The position numbers were made by a program, and so were the translations under genes. Shown here in pieces: positions 37,401 to 50,700 of a DNA stretch of 64,000 nt. The stretch covers positions 1,450,001-1,514,000 of the forward strand of contig BSDZ01000116.1 of NCBI GenBank assembly GCA_030268105.1, given 5' to 3'. Source of the DNA: Volvox africanus. Taxonomy: Eukaryota > Chlorophyta > Chlorophyceae > Chlamydomonadales > Volvocaceae. The notes beneath the pieces are model-generated. The model saw nothing but the letters and a program-made list of their open reading frames with translations, ran no database searches and was not told the origin of the DNA. How positions within the stretch are numbered: position 1 is the first letter of the stretch; every line of letters starts with the position of its first letter.

Positions 37401-40400
37401 CTAATCTATAAAGTGGGCGAGGCCTTGTGAGCACCCTCACTTTGTACCCGTGAGGGGAAGAAAGCAGATAGCTTGCCCATGCGTGAATATACAAAGACAG
37501 AGAGGTGGCCAGGCAAGGGAGTGATCTGCCTTATAGTCGGAGCGTCAGCATTGGACGTGCACTTGCAATGAGCGTCAGAAGCTTAGGTGTGCTGCTAGTA
37601 AAGGTCTAGCAGGGATGCTTCACAGGGCTTTTGTGCTGCACCCTGCTGCTGTTCGGAACTAGACGTTTTAGAACGTAGCACCGAAGATCACGCACCTTCA
37701 CTTTGCGCGTGCGACCTGCAAAGTTCGTTTCCGTGGCAGAAACCTCACACACCTTCCCCGTGACATCACACTCGCACACACAATGTATTGTGCACACTCA
37801 CACAAACACACGCAAACACAAACAAACACAAACAAACACACGCAAACACACGCAAACATGCCCTGGGTTTTGAAAGCTTATTTAAGTGCAAGTCCACCTT
37901 CACCGTCCTTGATATCTCTGTGACACATGTGTGACTCCGGGCGGACCTGCCGCAGGACAAATACCACTTGTACTTCCTGTTCGATCTGATGTCGGGTGGT
38001 GATCTCATGGATGTGCTGGTGGCGGAGGCCAAGGTCATCAGGCGCCGCGTGCCACAAGGCAGCTGGCGGATAGGCTGTCTGGCTCCGAAGGTGAGAATGT
38101 TGCAGGGCATGAGCGAGGACTTGGCGAAGTTCTACATCGGGTCCATTGTGCTGGCGCTCGAGTACCTGCACAATAACAATATCGTGTATCGAGACCTCAA
38201 ACCGGAGAACGTCTTCATTGATGGCAGCGGTTACGTGAAGCTCGGCGATTTCGGCTTCGCCAAGGTGGGTCATTGTTGGTGTTATCCTGTTTGGGTTGTT
38301 CCTTGCGAGTATCTGCACGTGTCGGTGTCGACGTTTTCACACTGCTGCATCCATTGTTGCACGCGGCAATGCGACACATCACATGGTCTGTACTAAGGTC
38401 CACGAAATTTGGGGAAGACACAGGCATTCCATGACCCCTTGGGTAATGTATTCTTAGAACATGGACGCTACGTAGGACGTACGTCCACCCGGGAGCCGAG
38501 GCGGATGCGTTGAATTCGCACGTTGCGGGGCCTGACGGCAGCGTTGTCGCACTTTCATGATCTCTGCTTGAAGGTGCTCGAGAACGGCAATAGGACCTAC
38601 ACCTTCTGCGGCACACCGGGCTACGTGGCTCCGGAGAACGTGCTGGCTCACGGCTACAATTACAGCGTCGACTGGTGCGCGCGTGCGTGCGTGAGCAGAC
38701 TTGGCTTGTACCGCTGAAGGTGTATCGTCGTCTGCAAACTATGTAAAATAATAAAACGGGGGAATTGGGGCAACAATTGGTTAAATGAGGTCCGTTGCTG
38801 TCATACAGGAAGAAGGTTAGTAGCTTACGAAGAGGGGCATGGAGTGTCGGTCTGGCATGTGGAGACCGGAACATGGTGGGCCGGCCATTTATCATTCAGG
38901 GAGGTGGGCCTCCCTTTGGGCTCATCCGTGGCCTGTTCGCTCGTGCGCAGGTGGGGCCTGGGCGTCCTTATGTATGTGCTGCTGACGGGCCGCCAGCCCT
39001 TTAGCACCCCAAAGACGGACGACCCCATGGTGGTTATGCGCCGCATTGTGGACGAAAACTATCAAATCAAGTACCCGCCGTACCTCTCACAGGCAGCGAA
39101 GGTGAGCGTTGGGGACTCATTGCATCCTTACTCAGCACTATAGGATCCACATTCATATCTTATCAATAACTAGGCCAAGTAGCCCACAGTCCCTTTGTGA
39201 AATCCAGCATGGGGCGGGACTTTGATGACCTTAGATGGGCCGTTGCGGGATGACAGCCACTATCGTGCCACCCTCCGAACCGCTCAAACCCCGAGAACAA
39301 ACTCGGACTTTGCTCTCCTCTCTTATCCTCACCTCTACCCTTACTATAAAGTCGTGAGGGTTTCGAAGTGAGGGCGCGTTCGTTGGGCAGCATAGGTTTT
39401 CGCGCACGTTTCGCACCTGAACAGCACAAAGTCGCCCAATACCGTAGGCATTCTAGGTATCTTGCCTTTAATTGGTTATTTTAAAACGGTTCAACCTTCT
39501 AATAAAAAAATATTAAATAATTTTTATAAGTTCATATGCTCTCCAAAAATGCATTTAATCTTTTGCTTAAACTGATAGACGAACCCCCCCCCAAGTAATT
39601 TCGCCACAACTGAAGTGCAAAAATATCACGAACAGTTTTATCTAGATGCCAGAGATATGATTTACGGAGACTATTGATTGAAATTTTTTAACTCTACTTC
39701 AAAATATTGCTCAAAACGAAAATTTAAAATGAAGAGGAAGCACTAGAAACAATTGCTTTAAAATCTGAAGGTTCCAAAATCTTGAATTCTCCGGATTGAT
39801 CCCGCCATTCATTCGAAGTCTTATTAAATTTGTGTAATTCGTTTTGGTCCCATCCCACGCGGAACACCCACGGCATGCTTCCTTTGTGCAGCACGAGTTC
39901 CTGTTCCTGCTCGCTCCCTGCTGCCGTACCTGACATCACCATGTCACTGATTTCCGTGATGTTCCCGCTCGCGCCGCTTGCGGTCTCCCTGCCGCGCTTA
40001 CGTTTTTCAGGACCTTATTTCGCGCTTGCTCGAGCGCAAGCCAGCAAAGCGCCTTGGTATGCTCAACGCGCGGGCGTTGGACGTCAAGAACCACAAGTGG
40101 TTCGAGAGCTTGCCGTGGGAGGAGCTCGAGGCGCGCAGGTGCGGCCGGGAAACGGAGCTCGTGAGGACCCGGCAATGAGGAGGGTGCTCTGTGTCTGCCT
40201 CCCACAAGTAGTTTCCGTGGCATGATGCTTCCCGTGTGTGACCCTAAGGGAAGAGACACCCGAAATACCAAGGGGGAATCAGAAATAGGGGGCGGGGCGG
40301 GGTGGGTATTTCGGTTGCTCCCTCTACCTTTCTAAGGTTACGAAAGTCCAGGAAGACCCGCTGTCTCGGATCCATTATCAGCATGTGCCGTCCCTGCCTG

Positions 40401-40606
40401 CCTCGTCAGCATTTATATATGGCTGTGCATTTTGCACTGGATCGTCTTGCGCTCACAGGATGGCTGCGCCGCGCAAGCCGAAGGAGGCGGACAGCAGCAA
40501 GCGCCTCAAGGAAATGGTCGAGAATGAGAAGAAGACGGCTGGGAAAACTCCCAAGGAGACGCCAGAAGAACAGCAGGAGTGCGAAATGGTATTTGCGGAT
40601 TTCTAG
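34407..40606 (+). CDS. cGMP-dependent protein kinase (PKG family)
   Basis: Twelve exons: 34407-34553, 34624-34794, 34860-35017, 35093-35395, 36135-36427, 36746-36850, 37193-37335, 37956-38273, 38574-38674, 38951-39101, 40011-40138, 40459-40606. All junctions are in phase and give 721 residues. Two cyclic-nucleotide-binding domains (about 55-165 and 165-295) carry phosphate-binding cassettes [18 protein letters not shown] and [18 protein letters not shown]. The kinase domain (about 365-650) has the glycine loop LGGGAFSRV, lysine in [20 protein letters not shown], the activation segment [13 protein letters not shown] and [19 protein letters not shown]. The C-terminal tail ends CEMVFADF. This is an AGC serine/threonine kinase activated by cyclic nucleotide; relatives act in flagellar and light or nitrogen signalling in volvocine algae. 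MGN at the start could be N-myristoylated, but position 6 is Gly, not Ser, so this is weak. No essential kinase residue is missing. Confidence 0.95.
35486..35564. repeat. 25-bp inverted repeat in kinase intron
   Basis: 35486-35510 and 35540-35564 are reverse complements with one mismatch, separated by 29 nt. They lie in intron 35396-36134 and could form a stable hairpin in the pre-mRNA. Confidence 0.9.
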
Positions 40607-43600
40607 TACTAGATGTTGCATGTGGGAGGGGAGAGCAGGCTTCAAGACAGGTGCGTTCTCGTCCGCAGCATATGGTTTCTGGTTTCAGACTGACGCGGTA
40701 TGCGGTCCCGCCCATGTCCCATTGTCCTTCTCGACCGCATTTGCGTTTTTCAAAACCTTTCCCGCTGTGAGGGCGGAGGATCTGGCATGCCAGGATTATT
40801 AAGCATAAACGGCTGTCGGCTGACGTTAAGGCTTTCACTAAGGGCTGTGCACATAAGGTTGAGGCAGTATTGCGACAAGGACGCCTGCTGCGGATGGTGG
40901 CTTGGTGGGAAACATGCATAACTTCCGGTAGGGTATGACGAAACGGCCATTCAGGTACGGAACACAACACCAATTTATTATGTAGGGGCGGAACCGATTG
41001 AAGGGGGGGGTTGGCGCCGCACGGCGCACGACCCTCCTCGCTGATGGCTTGCACGAGGGCACTAGGCCCGGCTGCCTGTCGTTGGTTCTGAAATTATTCA
41101 ACGGGGGGTTCGGGTCGCAGCAGCAGCACCGCAGAGAGGACATTATTCCTGATGACGAGTCTCTCCGTTGAAGTAAAGGATAGAGCAAGAGTACGCACGT
41201 GTGCGGCGTATGCAGCATTAGCTTAATCCAAGGGCGGCATGGTGCCTACCTACGTGCAGGAGGCCTGTGGTAGCCGAACATGGAGTCCTTATTACTGCCT
41301 TCGTAACCCACTCCTCTCGCCTAGGACGGCTTGAGAGACAGCGTGTGACCGCGTGATTGGCTTCACGCCAATTTTTCAGAGCCGATCTAGATGTGCTTCA
41401 GGGCGGGAGTTTTGACGGGACGAGAGCCAGCTGCACTTTTGAGAACGCGCAAGGTGATGGTGACGGTAGTGGCGAAGACACGGTCAGAGCGGTAGGGACG
41501 GAGGTCGTCAGTAGTGTTTTTCTAGATACACGTGAACGGCCATGGACCGGCTTCTGAACCACTAGCTAGAGACCTGCGGAGATTGCAGCAACGACAAGTG
41601 CTTATGCGGTATATTTGGTGCACGGTCCCCGGTTGCGGGAAAAGCTACAGCAAGGGGACTCCGACTGCCCGCCCCTGGCCCTCAGGGCTGTATGGGGAAA
41701 AGGGGTTAAACAGGGCCACCCGGCCGGCCGGCCTCTTCTTCTGGAGGTGGGCAGCGTGACAAGGACCCGTGTGGCTCACGCAGGGCACGACATGAGGCTC
41801 GCAAGGTAGGGGGGAAAAGATAAAAACACGAGACCTGGTACTGCTGTTGCAGGGTGAAAAGGGAGGGGTGAGCGGAGTGCTCCACAGGGGCGATGGAAAA
41901 GCCACCCTGACGCGCGTTGCGGCGGCCACCTGACCGAGTGGCTCGTTGGCCCGGCGGAAGGTGGCAAGCCGTGACTGGAGGGGCTGTTGGGTGGGGGCGC
42001 CTGTCCACAAGACAGAGGGGGATGGGAAAGTACGTTGCCGATGCGGCGCTAAGATGAAACCTAAAGCTGAAGTCGCACTTGCGCTTCATAGCCTCTTGGC
42101 AGGAAATACGCGTTTACCTTCTCCTTTTCAGCTCCTCCTCCTTGAAGGTTGTCAAGCTGGACGCTATTGTCTTTTGCCGTGTATATATAGCTGGGGACCT
42201 TCGTGATTAAGACCTCGATATGGTCAAAGTACATGTGCGGCAGCGTTAGGCCCCGCTTAGGAGGAGCCTTCCTGAGATGTCGGGGCCTATGCAGCACTGT
42301 TGGACACCGCCTCGCCCCGACACATTATCGTTGGTGTGACCAGGGTCGAGGTGTCAACGTCCCCACGTATCTTGTTTTTCAGCCTATCGTATAAAGATAC
42401 CGTCGTATTGTGCATGATTTGCCTGACTGGTACGCGCCAAAGGTCCACTGTGCGTTGTGGCGTAAGTATGACCGGCCAGGGGAGTGCGCCCTGACATGTG
42501 GGCGTGCCATTGAATGCTCTACTTCTGCTGCTGGAAACGTAGGCAGCAGGCGAAGCAACTATGATTTCTTGGGCCGCCACCCATTCAATGGTCGGCTAAT
42601 CACACACCTGCGTGAATTCCTCCTTGATGGTGATAACGGCGTGATTAAGAGTTTGGAACTTTTCGGCTACCAGTATAACCACTGGTAAGGAGGTGTCAAT
42701 GAACGCGAGCTATGCTGAGTGGCGGCGTTACACACTCTGGCGGAAGCCAGGAGAGCCGCCTGCCGCTTGCTTACTGGAATTTGGTTTGTGACGGGTGGGA
42801 GGGGCACAGGTGGTGTGCCCCCTGCGAAGGCCCCCTCAGTGAGGGTTTCGCTCGCGCGCGGGTTGTTGTCCTGGGATTGGGATTCGGCACCTCTGGTGGA
42901 AGGTCAGGTTCATGAATTGCTGGCTGGTGGAGAGGTTATGGTGTCACAAGATGTGGTGTTGATGTGGTGTAGTGTGGTGTGGTTCAGATTGCGCGGTGAC
43001 GTCACAACCCCACAGACCAAGGCAATGTCACGGTAGCGGTACACAATCAGGTGTGTCTGGTTACCGGCGCGTCTGTGGTTTGGCACGTTGTGATTGGGGC
43101 ATCGTACGTGCCTCTAAGGTTCTTTTGTACTGTTGAAGTCGGACGCTGACACAGACTGCTGACACAGTGAACAAACATACGTAAGGACGGGCAACTGCTC
43201 CATTGAGTAAAGCCCACATCGTGTAAAGTAAGTCTGCACGCCCGGAGGAGAACCTTCAAAGGTTCATCCGAAGAAAGCGTAAGAGAGCGGCAGTGAAGGA
43301 GAGTGGCAGAGTATTACAATAAGTGTAGCATACAATGCGGCTCAGGAACTCTGGCCTGGCCGAGTGGTGAGTTACTATGCTTGCCGTCTGCGAAGGCTAT
43401 CCAAAAAGTGCAGGTGATCATGTTGCATATACCCGGAATAAATTGCATTTCATTGAGCGCAGCAGAACTGAAGCTCCCCGACCAGCACGTCGTCATCGGC
43501 TGTCTGCGGTATTGCTGCGTATGGCCAAGGAAAATTCTATCAGAGCGGCCGTGAGAACGGCAAACATGACTTCGGGACACTCACAAAAACAATCATTCCA

Positions 43601-44065
43601 TCTGATGCTTCATATTCAATTAAAGGTGAACAGAAAATGCACGTCGGTTTGCCTGTCTGTCTATCTGTCTGCGTGTGTACGTGTAAGGAGTGGGGGAATG
43701 GGTACTGGGGGTGTATGCATGGCTGCGGAATCCGTAAGTTGAACAGTCTTCGCGCCGTACGGCAACTCCGAGACTGTCCGAAAAAAGTCGTCGTGGTTTA
43801 CAAGTTTCCATCAGCTTTCGAATACGTTATACACGCATTCTTGAGGTTTGGAAATACAAGCTTCTGTTGTTGTCCTGTCGGACGCCGCATAAAAGCCTCC
43901 GGGGTCCTTGCCATCCCGGTTTCGAAGTGCGGGGAGTTTGATCCTGGAGCGACAGATCTTACACGGTCTTCATAGCTCGTATTTCAAAAGGTTTTCTGGA
44001 AGTCGCAGACGCTTAGCTGTAGACGTAGCGCCAGTGGTAAAAAAGCCCTAGCTTGTTGAGTGAAC
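40607..44065. other. Spacer with unassigned coding-like fragments
   Basis: About 3.4 kb without a gene I can support. Fragments with protein-like composition include 41532-41759 (WCTVPGCGKSYSKG, resembling the start of a zinc finger but lacking the histidines), 42031-42060 (RCRCGAKMK) and 42410-42688. They do not join through convincing splice sites and may be transposon remnants. The kinase 3' UTR and the ClpX promoter must lie at the two ends. Confidence 0.45.
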
Positions 44066-44709
44066 ATGGCCCACCAAGGCGGCAAGGCAGTGTTAAAGGC
44101 TTTGTCGGTGTCGAGGTCAAGCTATGCTGTCTATGGGGTCTTTCTCAACTGCCAGGTAAATTGCAGCCATGTACTCCTATCTACTCCCTCGATAACGCAC
44201 CCTAAATAATATCATAACGTTTCTCAGCGCATATCAATCATTTTCTGCGTCTTGGATATCGTTGCGGCTATATTTTTCGGGGAGGACCAAATAGTTGATC
44301 GTTATTTTGCCATTATCTCGGCATGTTCCAGCCAAGCCCAGTAACTGGAAAACCTCGTGCTCGATGTTCTACAAGTCCATGAACTTCTATCAACAATAAC
44401 ATTCTCGTCCTCATCCGTATCTGGAACCCGTCTTCATCATCATGCGCAGCGCACCCTAATGGTACCTGCGGACTCCTCCAGCCGCTCTTCGACTCTCGCG
44501 CCGGAAACGGCCTCTGTGACTCCAGCCACACAGGACTACCGCCACGGCTACGTCAATGGCTACCAATCCTCCTCCATGGAGGCCGCGCCAGGGGTGCCTC
44601 AGGTATTCTCGACATAGTGAGCCGCACACACTTCCCCTCCCACCCATCCTATCGTGTCGTACCAAGCTTAACAGCAACATCTATACCTTCTTCAGCATCA
44701 CCACTACCA

Positions 44710-44741
<32 letters not shown>

Positions 44742-47700
44742 GGCCTCATTCCGCAACCGTCGTCGTGCGCAAGCAGCAGTTTTGCCGCCCTCCGCCTGTT
44801 CCGTTCCCCATTTCCTTTCTTCTCTTCCATATGGCAGCGCAACCAGAATGGTGGTCGTGAGAATTACTCAGCTTCCACCAGCAGGATATGCGGGTTGTGG
44901 GTTGTCTCTACGTAGGGCCCTCGTGACTGTGTCCATGAGATACTTAAGCACGCAGTAGCAAGCCGTCCGTCGGTTTCCTCCACACTCACTTTTGCGGTCC
45001 GCATCCACTCGGCTTTTTTTTTGCAGTTCGGTGGTCAAACCACCAGCACGACGACAGCTACACAGTGGGGTATTGGTCGCGTGCCTTCCCCGCGTGAGCT
45101 GGTCCGGGCACTCGACCAACACGTGATTGGACAGGAACACGCGAAGAAGGTGCGGTGCGTTTGGGGTGCGGATTGCGGACTGCGCACTGTAGTTACCGGG
45201 TCGGTTGTCGGTTAATTGTTGCTGGTTATGGGCCAGTTGGTTTTTGGCGGTTGGCATTGTCGAATGATCCGGGGCGGTGCTGGTTTGTGCGGCCACGAGG
45301 ACGCGGTGTGTGTGTGTGTGCATGCGTGTGTGTTTGTGTATAGGGGTACTGTGTATCGTGCTTTGGATGTATGCGGGTGGTATGCCTGGCAGGGATGCGA
45401 CGTTGGTATTCTGTTATGTCTTGTACTACAGTACTCGACAGTTTGTACTGACAACTGTTTTCTCATCCAGTCCGTCCGCCCCTTGGATTATCGCTGATCA
45501 GGTTTTGGCGGTTGCAACCCACAACCACTACAAACGGATTCTGTGCAGTCGCCGCAACGCCCGCAGGGAGCAGGAACAGGTGCGAGGGCGGGAGGGGGGG
45601 GTGGGGAGGGGAGCTGAGGAGCTGGCGGGGAGGGGGAGAGGAGAGGAGAGGAGGAGCTGGCTGGGGGGGGAGGGGAGAGGAGGAGCTGGCGGGGAGCGGG
45701 TCGGGGAGGAGCTGGCGGAGAGAGGAGAGGAAAGTGGCAGGATGATCGCTGTTGAGGGCAGCGGGTTTGGGACATTGCTGATAAGGGTTGGGGTGGGGTT
45801 GACAAAGTTGGGGGTGCCACGGAGGATTCCACGACGTGGTCCTACTCATTACTAACATACCGTGTCGTACTTAAACCCCCCAAAATGGCAGTTGTTTTGT
45901 GTGAATGAATGAATGTTTTGGACTGGCCTTGTTCCTCCCCCTAACCCATGGGTCCATCGGCGAGGGGGCAGGCCACTGGGAGTGGCGTGGGCGGGAGTGG
46001 TTTGCACGACCAAATGACGTACGGCACGCCGTTAACGGATACGGCAGACCCTCGAACCGCGCTTGAGGTGAGAAGTGACACGTTCTTGTGTATGGGAGAG
46101 ACACAGAGTTGAGGCGCGGTTTTTTTATATCGGGTTAAATTGAATAAAAGTAAAAATAAAAGCAATAGATGTTTACTTAACAAATAGAAAGCAAGCAGGA
46201 GGGTTGGTTGACATGTGCAGCGGAGACGGACCTGCTGGTGATCTTTGTTAGTCAGGAAAGGGTATTTTGCTGTACTGCCGTACCGGTTGTCCCTGCCGTA
46301 TTACTACGGGCATTTGATACCGGAGACTCGATATCGTTCTCTGCCTTGCACGATAATATCACAACCCCCATTTTGCATTCTATTACATTAATGCATTCTT
46401 TATTTTTAATAGTTTTTTTGTTTTTAATTTAATATTTATAATTATTTTATAATGCCTTTAATGTCCCTAACCTTATTTATAAAAAGACATTTTCATAATT
46501 AAATATATTGGTTAGGTTGTTGTTTTGGTAACATTTCCTTCAAACTTGAATATAAAATACTAAATACTATTAAATCTTATTTTTCATTCGCCATTTCTTC
46601 TGATCCTTCCCCCCGCACACAGCGCGCGGTAAGTGCGCCACACCACCACCATCACAACCACCATGCCACAACGGCAGCGCCAGGCGCCGCCGGCGCCCGG
46701 CATGCCGTACCGCCGCACGGCACCCTCTCACTTCAGCAGCACCAGCACCACGACCACCAGCACCACTACGGCAACAGTGGCGGTGGCGGCAATGTGGGTG
46801 GGCCGTACAGTCGTTTCGCTCCACCTGGATCAAAGTCAGCTCTGGAGGCGCAGAGAGCGGCGGCGGGTATGTGTGGAGTGATGGGTGGGGTAGGAGGTGG
46901 GGTGGGGATCGTTGTGTGTGTATGTATGTGTGTGTTTTGGGGGGGGGAGGTGATGTGGCATTTCACCTCCCCTCCTTCCCTCCCCCTCGTCCTGGTGGAA
47001 GTAGTTCGTGACTTGTGCTGCGAGCTTACCGAGGCCGACACAACCTTGTTGCCGTACACGACCCACCGGCTGTTCTCCGTCAGCAATGTCTCTCTCTCTC
47101 CTTCTTCTTCCTCAACAGCTGCTCCTTCCAACGATTGCTTACGACTCTGTACTACTATTTCGTACTTTCAGTCCTCGCTGCTACACCCTGGTATCGGCAC
47201 GCGGGTTTGTGTATTTGCCTTCTCCCCCTCGTCCTCATCACCGGGTTATCGATTTCCCTCATTACCTCTCACGGCTGCACAGGCCCCCCTTCCCCCCCCC
47301 ACACGGGGGTCAATGGGGGCCTCTCTTTCCGACACACCAACAGAGACACGTACCCCCCCCCCCCACATACACAAATACACACACACACACACCAACAGTA
47401 TGCCCTCCCCGCCACATCTCTGCCGCCACATCGCAGAGCCCCGTGTCGCCACCGGGAATGGCTCCGGAACCACTTCCTCCCCTTCCTCCCCCGCCCATTG
47501 CGAGGCGAGTGAGGAGTTGGCGGCACAGATGGCGGCGAATGTGGAGCTGGACAAATCCAACATGCTGTTGCTGGGACCCACCGGAAGCGGGAAGACGCTG
47601 CTGGCGAAGACTTTGGCGCGGCTTGTGAATGTGCCGTTCGCAATGGCAGATGCGACCACACTGACGCAGGTGGGGGGTGAGGAGTGAGGTCGGGGAGTGG

Positions 47701-50700
47701 GGAGTGGGTGGTGCCGTACGGGTATCGTTAGGAGATGGGGTGGTGAGTGGGGTGTGGCGGGGGGGGGGGAATGTGGGGGGAGTGCGCGGGGGGAAGTCGA
47801 ATAAACGAGGCGTAATAGCGCTGTAGATGATGATGTAGATGGTGATTTTTAGATGCGCCGACGAGCGTGGTGTGGTGTGGGCTGGTGGTGAGTGTGCTGC
47901 GGTACGATATGTTCTAATGTGTACGGTGTGGACTCGTCTCTACCGCCCATTCGTGGTTTCGGAGAGGGGAAGGGGGCAGTGGGGATGGGTTGGCTGCGAA
48001 TGTATGGGTGGGAGGTTGTGGGAGGTTGTGGGCGGTGCCACAACAACAATAGTAACAATAATAGTTTGATGAAAAGTGAAAATTGGAAAGTAGCGAGCAG
48101 TCTTCAGTATCAATAGCAATCCACCACCATTTTAACCGTTAAAAACACAACCACCGTAACCACCATAACCACCATAACTACCCCCTCAGGCGGGTTATGT
48201 GGGCGACGACGTGGAATCTATTCTCTACAAGCTGCTGCAGGTGGGGGCGCAGTGGCGGGATGTCGCTGACGCAATTCACCTAATTGCGGGGGCCCGAGGG
48301 GAGTTTAGAACAAACTTCGAAGTCCAGGGGGAGGGGGTAAATGACCATGTTGCCGTACATGAAAACAGGGCAATGGAGACGTAGGGGGTAGGAGGGCATA
48401 GGAGCGCGGGGAAGGGCGGTTAGACGTGATCTCGTACTGCCGTAGGATAAAACACAAATTGCTAACCATCACCAGCACGACACAGCTACAGATCCAATTT
48501 AGGATGTTTCGCATTATTATCCTTATCATTGTTCTTGCTGGTGTCATTGTTACTTAATATGTTTTAGTTGGAATGGTTAATCCTAATAATAGAAGCTTAG
48601 TGTTAATTATTTGTTATGATACGGTATGATAATTTTATTATTAGTTTAAATAATATATGTGTATATATATTTCATATTAGATTAAATAATGAGTATAAGA
48701 AACTCATAAACTAATATTGTCATATACTGACATACATAGGCTATCTCAATCATTTTATGTAATGACGCATTCCCCCCCGCTATCTACGTCCCCCCGTTCA
48801 GGCCTGCAACTTTAACGTGGAGGTCGCGCAGCAGGGTATCGTGTACATCGACGAAATCGACAAAATCGCCAAACGGTCCTCGGAGGGCTTCACGCTGACC
48901 CGGGACGTCAGCGGGGAGGGCGTGCAGCAGGCGCTGCTCAAAATGCTGGAGGTGAGGGGCGGGGGGCGGGAAGGGGGGGGCAAGGGGTCGGGGAGGGGAG
49001 GGGCAAGGGGTCGGGGAGGTGAAGGGCAGGGGGGCGGGGAGGGGGGGGGCAAGGGGTCGGGGAGGGGAGGAGGCAGGAGAGGCGGGAGCAGGAGGTTGGG
49101 TTCATTGTTCGCGCCCGTTTAACTCTCTCTCTCTGTAACACCGCATCCCGTGACAAAGCCCTTAAGAGTCCCCCCCCGCCGTCCCCCGCCCCCCAAAGGG
49201 TACGGTAGTTAACGTGCCGGAGAAAGGAGGCCGGAAAAATCCACGAGGGGACTTCATCCAGGTTTGTGTATGTGTGTTTCTGTGTGCGTGTGTGTTTGGG
49301 TTTGCGCCCTGTCGCCCTGTTGTTAAAATCTACGCTTCTCTTCGGTGATGTGAAAGCAATTTCCTTGCTATAATTTTTGGAAGAAAGTCTGTTTTGTTAT
49401 GTCACTTTTGCTTTGTCACGTACACGTCGCCAGGTCGATACCCGCGACATTCTATTTATTGTCGGTGGCGCCTTCGTGGACCTGGACCGCCAGATGTTGG
49501 ACACCCGAGTGCAAGGATCCTTGGGCTTCGGAAACAAAGTACGTGGGGGCCTGCTGGTGTGTGTGTGTGTGTGTGTGGAAGGGGGGGATGTAGGAGTGGA
49601 AGGGGAGAGGGCGAAGGGGAAGACGAATAAACGATATACTTAATGGCAGAGGATGAGCGAAAGGCCGTACAGCGTATGTTACGAACAAGTCGCTAAGTGA
49701 TGTTTCGATGCCACCAGTCTTGAGGGGCTTCCAGCCCTTCATCTTGACTCAAAAGTTGGGTTTGGAGGTTTCGATGTTTAAATTAGTTTTCATGTTTTCA
49801 TGTCATGTAGTATCACTTTCTGTTTCCCCTCACCTCTTCACTCCGGTGGTTTCGGGGCATAGGTTCGTCCCGCCAGTCTCGGCCGACCGGGCGGCCCACG
49901 GGTCAATGCCGACATCCTGCTGGACGTCCAACACAGCGACCTGATCAACTACGGCCTCATACCGGAATTCGTTGGTCGTCTGCCCGTACTGGTGGCGCTA
50001 CAGGTGGGTAGCTGGGTGGGGGGACGTGTGCGTGTGTGTATATACATCTATATACATGTATATACATGTGAGGGAGGGTGGGTCGGGGTCGGGGTTACAC
50101 TTACACGCATACACATACACACATACACACGTGCCTTCCTGCTCCCCTCCCTCCCCCTCAGGAGCTCACGGAAGATCAGCTGGTCCACGTCCTCACGGAA
50201 CCCCGGCATGCGCTGTGCAAGCAGTACGCCCAGCTGCTGGCCATGAACGGGGCTCGGTTCCGGTACAGCCGCGCCGCCCTGCGCGCAGTGGCCCGTGCCG
50301 CGCAGAAGAAGGGCACGGGCACGCGGGGTTTGAGGTGCCTTCTGGAGAACCTGATGGTCAACACGATGTTCGAGCTGCCGGACGTGCACGTACAGGTGTG
50401 AGAGGGGGGGGGGAGGGAAAGGGTGACAGTCGGGGGAAATGGGTCCTAGGGTTTTAATGGTTTGGGTGGGGGATGAGGGGGAAAGGTGAGGGGTGAGGGG
50501 TGAGGGGGAAAGGTGGGAGGTGAGGGGTGGCGGGTGGGGGATGAGCGGGAAAGATGGGGGGGTGAGGGCTGGCGGGTGGGGGATGAGGGGGAAAGGTGGG
50601 AGGTGAGGGGTAAGGCGGAAACTGGTATTGGGTGGGGTGGAGTGGGATGGGGTGGGGAGGGGAAACGTGTGACGTACATGTGATTTTCGTGTTTTACCCC

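Noticed and set aside
41532..41759. CTVPGCGKSY resembling a C2H2 zinc finger
   Set aside because: The histidines expected after the two cysteines are absent and the frame ends soon after.
43931..43944. GAGTTTGATCCTGG, like the 5' end of bacterial 16S rRNA
   Set aside because: Only 14 bases match; the following sequence does not continue as rRNA, so it is chance.
44696..44872. His/Gln-rich open stretch as an additional ClpX exon
   Set aside because: It has a good acceptor, but no in-phase donor leads to the next ClpX exon at 45027; skipping it keeps the frame.
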